This document shows, piece by piece, positions 13,677-16,403 of a stretch of 16,403 bases of DNA. This stretch comes from JACKPD01 sp034003145 (GTDB lineage: Bacteria > Spirochaetota > Spirochaetia > CADAEX01): positions 1 to 16,403 of the forward strand of contig JAVEZE010000049.1 in assembly GCA_034003145.1 (NCBI GenBank), in the 5' to 3' direction. Below the pieces are notes generated by a model, which made no database searches, was not told the origin of the DNA, and saw only the letters and a list, made by a program, of their open reading frames with translations. A program made the position numbers and the translations under genes. Positions within the stretch are counted from its first letter, which is position 1, and each line of letters starts with the position of its first letter.

Positions 13677-14861
13677 TTACTCATTTATATCGATAACCTG
13701 GCCGGAAGCAACTGTTCTGCCCCCTTCCCTGATTGCGAATCTCAAACCTTTATCCATAGCTATGGGATATATGAGTTCAACATCGAGCTCTGTATTATCG
13801 CCAGGCATTACCATCTGCTTGTCTGCAGGGAGAGTTACTGAACCTGTAATATCAGTTGTCCTGAAATAAAACTGCGGTCTGTAACCTGTGAAGAAAGGAT
13901 TGTGCCTCCCTCCCTCTTCCTTTGTAAGACAATAGATTGTCCCCTTGAAATTCTTATGCGGGTTGATTGAACCTGGCTTGGCAAGAACCTGTCCTCTTTC
14001 AACTTCATTCTTGTCAACACCTCTAAGAAGAGCGCCGATGTTATCGCCTGCCTGTCCCTGGTCAAGAATCTTATTAAACATCTCAACACCTGTACAAACA
14101 GTTTTCTTGGTATCTCTGATACCTACTATTTCAAGCTCATCGCCGACTTTTACAATACCTCTTTCAATTCTTCCAGTAACTACAGTACCTCTTCCCTGGA
14201 TTGAGAATACATCCTCAACCGGCATAAGGTAAGGTTTATCAACATCTCTTTCAGGTACAGGAAAGTATGTATCCATTGCGTCAAGCAGTTCCTGTACACA
14301 CTTTGTAGCTTCAGGGTCTGTAGGATTGGTCATAGCCTGGAACGCGGAACCTTTTATAATTGGACAATTAGAATCAAAGCCGTATGATTCAAGAAGCTCC
14401 TGAACCTCAACCTCAACAAGCTCAACAAGCTCAGGATCTGCGAGATCCATTTTGTTAAGAAATACGATCAGCTTGGGAACGCCAACCTGCCTTGCAAGAA
14501 GGATGTGCTCTCTTGTCTGGGGCTCAGGACCTGAATCCGCAGCAACAAGGATTACCGCGCCATCCATCTGGGCTGCGCCTGTAATCATGTTTTTTATATA
14601 GTCAGCATGTCCCGGACAGTCTACATGTGCATAGTGTCTTTTTTCAGTTGAATATTCAACATGCCTGGTGTTAATTGTAATACCGCGCGCTTTTTCTTCC
14701 GGTGCATTATCAATATCATCATAATTCATGATCTTTCCGCCATTTTTTGCTGAACAATACATTGATATGGCAGCAGTAAGTGTTGTTTTACCGTGGTCTA
14801 CATGTCCAATTGTACCTACATTTATATGCGGTTTAGACCTTTCAAACTTTTCTTTAGCCAT
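13677..14861 (-). CDS. tuf: Elongation factor Tu
   Basis: EF-Tu is the GTPase that carries aminoacyl-tRNA to the ribosomal A site. The 394-residue protein has the three normal domains. The G domain shows GHVDHGKT (19-26), the switch I Thr62 in RGITINT, DCPGH with the catalytic His85 (81-85), NKMD (136-139) and GSAF (171-174). Domains II and III include RGTVVTGRIERG and the end of domain III is GGRTVASGQVIDINE. The common G5 motif GSAL is GSAF here, which, with NTRHVEYSTEKRHYAH, resembles treponeme EF-Tu. The gene has a 318-bp non-coding leader and is followed by a terminator-like hairpin, so it may be its own transcription unit. fusA is not upstream. Confidence 0.99.
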   Translation of the reverse strand: MAKEKFERSKPHINVGTIGHVDHGKTTLTAAISMYCSAKNGGKIMNYDDIDNAPEEKARGITINTRHVEYSTEKRHYAHVDCPGHADYIKNMITGAAQMDGAVILVAADSGPEPQTREHILLARQVGVPKLIVFLNKMDLADPELVELVEVEVQELLESYGFDSNCPIIKGSAFQAMTNPTDPEATKCVQELLDAMDTYFPVPERDVDKPYLMPVEDVFSIQGRGTVVTGRIERGIVKVGDELEIVGIRDTKKTVCTGVEMFNKILDQGQAGDNIGALLRGVDKNEVERGQVLAKPGSINPHKNFKGTIYCLTKEEGGRHNPFFTGYRPQFYFRTTDITGSVTLPADKQMVMPGDNTELDVELIYPIAMDKGLRFAIREGGRTVASGQVIDINE

Positions 14862-14903
14862 CAGTTTCTCCTTTAAATTACATTCCTTATAATTCTATAA
14901 TCC

Positions 14904-14943
14904 TGCGGCTCCGCATTCCGGACTAACTGTCCGTATCAATACG
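14904..14943 (-). repeat. Three consecutive small inverted repeats upstream of tuf
   Basis: In transcription order these are CGTATTGATACG, CGGACAGTTAGTCCG and TGCGGAGCCGCA. Each has a perfect stem of 4-5 bp (the first two share two bases). They sit about 43-82 nt before the tuf ATG and are GC-rich in an AT-rich surrounding. Confidence 0.6.
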
Positions 14944-15043
14944 TGGCCGTACTTTCTCGAGGTAAAATGATGATGATCTTACTATTCCTTAACTTATAAA
15001 AATTAACAGATTAGCAGTTCCACCACCTTACCACCCTTATAAC

Positions 15044-15071
15044 GAGATATGGCCTTCAGCCGCCGTATCTC
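15044..15071 (-). repeat. Inverted repeat (hairpin) in the tuf leader
   Basis: The arms GAGATA and TATCTC pair perfectly. After one C-A mismatch the stem continues as GGC/GCC around an 8-nt loop. No T-run follows. Confidence 0.6.
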
Positions 15072-15076
15072 ACAGA

Positions 15077-15104
15077 GTGATTGGTTTGGCTAAAACCAAT
15101 TCAC
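15077..15104 (-). repeat. Inverted repeat (hairpin) in the tuf leader
   Basis: ATTGGTTT and AAACCAAT form a perfect 8-bp stem around a TAGCC loop. GTG/CAC extend it by three pairs past one bulged A. It lies 5 nt from the next hairpin, and could be an operator or RNA structure. Confidence 0.6.
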
Positions 15105-15131
15105 AATACAGATTAAATACAATTAACACAA
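15103..15131 (-). promoter_or_regulatory. Possible weak promoter for tuf
   Basis: TTGTGT (-35 like, 15126-15131) and TATTGT (-10 like, 15103-15108) are separated by 17 nt. Match to the sigma70-type consensus is only partial. In this AT-rich DNA, chance matches are common. If real, the downstream hairpin overlaps the start site. Confidence 0.25.
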
Positions 15132-15179
15132 GATGATAAATTATTCAAGCTCTTTAAAAGAGGATGAATATTTAAATAA

Positions 15180-15650
15180 TTACCACCTGTAATGAGAGAA
15201 TGCCTTGTTGGCTTCTGCCATTCTATGTGTATCTTCTTTTTTCTTGAATGCAGTTCCTGTTGAGTTGAACGCATCAAAGAACTCAGCACCAAGTTTTTCA
15301 CCCATTGTTCTGCCGCTTCGTGATCTTGCAGCTGTTATCAGCCATCTTGTGGCAAGAGCATCCCTTCTTGAATCCCTGATTTCCACAGGAACCTGATATG
15401 TAGAACCGCCGACTCTCCTGGATTTAACCTCAACCAAAGGCTTGATCTTTTCCATGGCTTCAGTAAACGCTTCTACAGCATCTTTCTGGGTCTTGCTGCT
15501 TAGCATAGCAAGAGCGTCATACATAATTCGTGTACTTGTGGATTTTTTTCCATCAAGCATCATCCGTGTAATAAACTTGGCTATTGCTGTGCTCCCATAT
15601 CTTGGATCAGGAACAATTGTTGTTCTTACTTTTACACCTTTTCTAGACAT
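15180..15650 (-). CDS. rpsG: 30S ribosomal protein S7
   Basis: S7 is the primary binder that starts assembly of the 30S head and lies near the E site; in E. coli it represses the str operon. The 156-residue protein has the usual length. It contains PDPRYGSTAIAKFITRMMLD near 14-33, then VKSRRVGGSTYQVPVEI, RRDALATRWLITAARSRSG, and the C-terminal KKKEDTHRMAEANKAFSHYR W end. It starts 17 nt after rpsL. Downstream, where most bacteria have fusA, there is only the 318-bp leader and then tuf. Confidence 0.98.
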   Translation of the reverse strand: MSRKGVKVRTTIVPDPRYGSTAIAKFITRMMLDGKKSTSTRIMYDALAMLSSKTQKDAVEAFTEAMEKIKPLVEVKSRRVGGSTYQVPVEIRDSRRDALATRWLITAARSRSGRTMGEKLGAEFFDAFNSTGTAFKKKEDTHRMAEANKAFSHYRW

Positions 15651-15667
15651 AATAAATCAAACCCCTG

Positions 15668-16042
15668 TCAAGCTTTCGGCTTTTTTGTACCATATTTGGA
15701 TCTTGATCTTTTTCGATCTTCAACACCAAGGGTATCTTTAGCACCCCTTACAATATGATATCTTACACCAGGAAGGTCTTTTACCCTTCCCCCTCTTAAA
15801 AGTATTACCGAGTGTTCCTGCAGGTTGTGTCCAATACCCGGAATATAAGCGGTAACCTCAATACCATTTGACAATCTGACCCTTGCTACTTTTCTTAACG
15901 CTGAATTAGGTTTTTTTGGCGTTACCGTCATAACCCTGGTACATACTCCCCTTTTCTGGGGACAGCTTTCAAGTGCAGGAGATTTTGTCTTTTTAAGTAT
16001 CTGCTTTCTACCTTTTCTGATTAACTGATTAATTGTAGGCAT
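15668..16042 (-). CDS. rpsL: 30S ribosomal protein S12
   Basis: S12 is at the decoding centre and checks codon-anticodon fit. The 124-residue protein begins MPTINQLIRKGRKQ, and carries VTPKKPNSALRKVARVRLSN and LLRGGRVKDLPGVRYHIVRG. Lys43 and Lys88 have their wild-type identities; changes at these positions are the well-known streptomycin-resistance sites, so the sequence predicts a sensitive form. Asp89 is the residue that RimO methylthiolates in E. coli. The protein ends KYGTKKPKA as expected. It is the first gene after the promoter in the rpoC-rpsL spacer. Confidence 0.98.
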   Translation of the reverse strand: MPTINQLIRKGRKQILKKTKSPALESCPQKRGVCTRVMTVTPKKPNSALRKVARVRLSNGIEVTAYIPGIGHNLQEHSVILLRGGRVKDLPGVRYHIVRGAKDTLGVEDRKRSRSKYGTKKPKA

Positions 16043-16109
16043 TTACCCAATTATCTCCTAGTGAATTTTTATCCGGCAGTATTATACATTCCTGCCAATA
16101 TTCTATAGT

Positions 16110-16133
16110 GAATGAAGGTTAACAACCTCATTC
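16110..16133 (-). promoter_or_regulatory. Inverted repeat overlapping the rpsL promoter
   Basis: The arms GAATGAGGTT and AACCTTCATTC pair over ten bases with a single bulged T and a GTT turn. The repeat covers most of the spacer, the whole -10 box and the few bases after it. A dyad in this place could be a repressor site, or a hairpin in read-through RNA from rpoC. No T-run follows, so it is not a standard terminator. Confidence 0.5.
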
Positions 16134-16144
16134 AAAAAAGTCAA
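16116..16144 (-). promoter_or_regulatory. Sigma70-type promoter for rpsL-rpsG
   Basis: TTGACT (16139-16144) and TAACCT (16116-16121) are separated by exactly 17 nt. The -35 box matches five of six consensus bases; the -10 box is weaker. It lies about 74 nt before the rpsL ATG. A separate TATAAT at 16081-16086 has no good -35 partner at 16-18 nt. Confidence 0.55.
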
Positions 16145-16145
16145 T

Positions 16146-16171
16146 AGCTCTAAACAAAACCATAAAGAGCT
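16146..16171 (-). terminator. Weak terminator-like hairpin after rpoC
   Basis: AGCTCT and AGAGCT form a 6-bp stem around a 14-nt loop, 18 nt after the rpoC stop. The T-rich run that follows is interrupted (ATTGAC before six T) and is part of the rpsL promoter. It is a poor terminator, and read-through from rpoC into rpsL is likely. Confidence 0.3.
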
Positions 16172-16189
16172 TTTTATCATCCGCAGATT

Positions 16190-16403
16190 CTAGTCAAGCT
16201 CATCAAGACTGTGCTGTTTGGGCTGCATGGTAGCAGCCTCAAGTTCTTCCTTCTTTCTTGCTTCGAGAATAGCCTGAATCGAAGCGTCAATATCTTCATT
16301 GCTTTCATCATAAAGCTTGATATTTTTATATATTTTCTGACCAGTACCGGCAGGGATAAGATGTCCGATAATGATGTTTTCCTTAAGGCCGCGGAGGTTA
16401 TCA
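16190..16403 (-). CDS. rpoC: DNA-directed RNA polymerase beta' subunit, C-terminal end (partial)
   Basis: The window edge cuts this gene; 70 C-terminal codons and a TAG stop are visible. The minus-strand translation begins DNLRGLKENIIIGHLIPAGT, which is the highly conserved end of beta' (the GLKENVIxGxLIPAGTG element) just before the C-terminal tail. The tail is helical and charged (SIQAILEARKKEELEAA) and ends QPKQHSLDELD. The rpoC-rpsL-rpsG order is the common bacterial arrangement. The catalytic Asp residues and other domains are outside the window. Confidence 0.95.
   Translation of the reverse strand, partial: DNLRGLKENIIIGHLIPAGTGQKIYKNIKLYDESNEDIDASIQAILEARKKEELEAATMQPKQHSLDELD

Larger units (their letters stand above)
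14862..15179 (-). other. 318-bp non-coding leader of tuf with multiple inverted repeats
   Basis: No convincing open reading frame, tRNA or known riboswitch is visible here. Apart from the tuf ribosome binding site (AAAGGAG, about 7 nt before the ATG), it holds several short inverted repeats. Reading toward tuf, there are two adjacent larger hairpins (15077-15104 and 15044-15071). An AT-rich stretch with GGTGG-type repeats follows. Three small GC-rich hairpins come last: 14932-14943, 14919-14933 and 14904-14915. None is followed by a T-run, so these are not intrinsic terminators. The density of structure suggests a folded leader RNA, processing sites, or an old intergenic palindromic element. 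Confidence 0.6.

Noticed and set aside
13630..13677. A longer S10 with 16 extra N-terminal residues starting at the tuf stop
   Set aside because: The extra codons are the terminator-like hairpin and U-run, there is no ribosome binding site for that ATG, and AGGAGGAG sits just before the ATG that gives a normal S10.
13945..14232. A plus-strand open frame opposite tuf
   Set aside because: It lies wholly antisense to EF-Tu, in codons constrained by that protein, and has no recognisable domain.
15000..15043. A tRNA-like stretch in the tuf leader (GGTGGTGGAACTG resembling a tRNA-Leu D arm, and CTGCTAA resembling a Ser anticodon loop)
   Set aside because: No acceptor stem, no T arm with TTC-type loop and no anticodon stem pairing could be found. 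The likeness is too short to support a tRNA.
16081..16086. A perfect TATAAT upstream of rpsL as a second promoter
   Set aside because: No acceptable -35 hexamer exists at 16-18 nt, and TG is directly adjacent, not one base away as in an extended -10. Kept only as a remark.

Overview
The window is one long, tightly packed block of translation and transcription genes, all on the minus strand. Read in the direction of transcription (high to low coordinates) the order is rpoC (3' end only), rpsL, rpsG, tuf, rpsJ, rplC, rplD, rplW, rplB, rpsS, rplV, rpsC, rplP, rpmC, rpsQ, rplN, rplX, rplE, rpsN, rpsH, rplF, rplR, rpsE, rpmD, rplO, secY, rpmJ, rpsM, rpsK, rpsD, rpoA, rplQ. This is the rpoBC end joined to the str, S10, spc and alpha operons. 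It is core chromosome. I see no transposase, integrase, CRISPR array, tRNA, rRNA or accessory cargo.

Organism: an AT-rich bacterium, most likely in or near the Spirochaetota. EF-Tu carries a run like that of treponemes (IDNAPEEKARGITINTRH, then GSAF in place of the common GSAL, and GYRPQFYFRTTDITGS). S14 is the short zinc form beginning AKKSMI and ending GLIPGVTKSSW, and S7 and S5 also read as spirochaete-like. fusA is absent between rpsG and tuf, which fits spirochaetes. However, the direct rpoC-str-S10 linkage and an rpsD inside the alpha block differ from Treponema and Borrelia as I recall them, so a separate spirochaete lineage is likely. This is a judgement from reading proteins, not from a tree.

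Layout: (1) 16043-16403 holds the rpoC end and a 147-bp spacer with the clearest promoter in the window, driving rpsL-rpsG. (2) 14862-15179 is a 318-bp non-coding leader before tuf with at least five short inverted repeats. (3) tuf is followed by an intrinsic-terminator-like hairpin and U-run directly before the rpsJ ribosome binding site, a possible attenuator at the S10 operon entry. (4) From rpsJ to rplQ (13629 down to 29) genes are separated by at most 54 nt and often overlap by 1-11 nt, so this part is probably co-transcribed and translationally coupled. No adk, map or infA follows secY.

Functionally the genes build both ribosomal subunits, deliver aminoacyl-tRNA (EF-Tu), make the RNA polymerase alpha subunit and beta' C-terminus, and form the membrane channel SecY. 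Points worth a second look are the L17 C-terminal tail made of a nearly perfect 84-bp tandem duplication, the structured tuf leader, the tuf/rpsJ hairpin, an inverted repeat over the rpsL promoter, the complete set of zinc-binding S4, S14, L24 and L36, and six genes with GTG or TTG starts. I found no evidence of a novel multi-gene system here.
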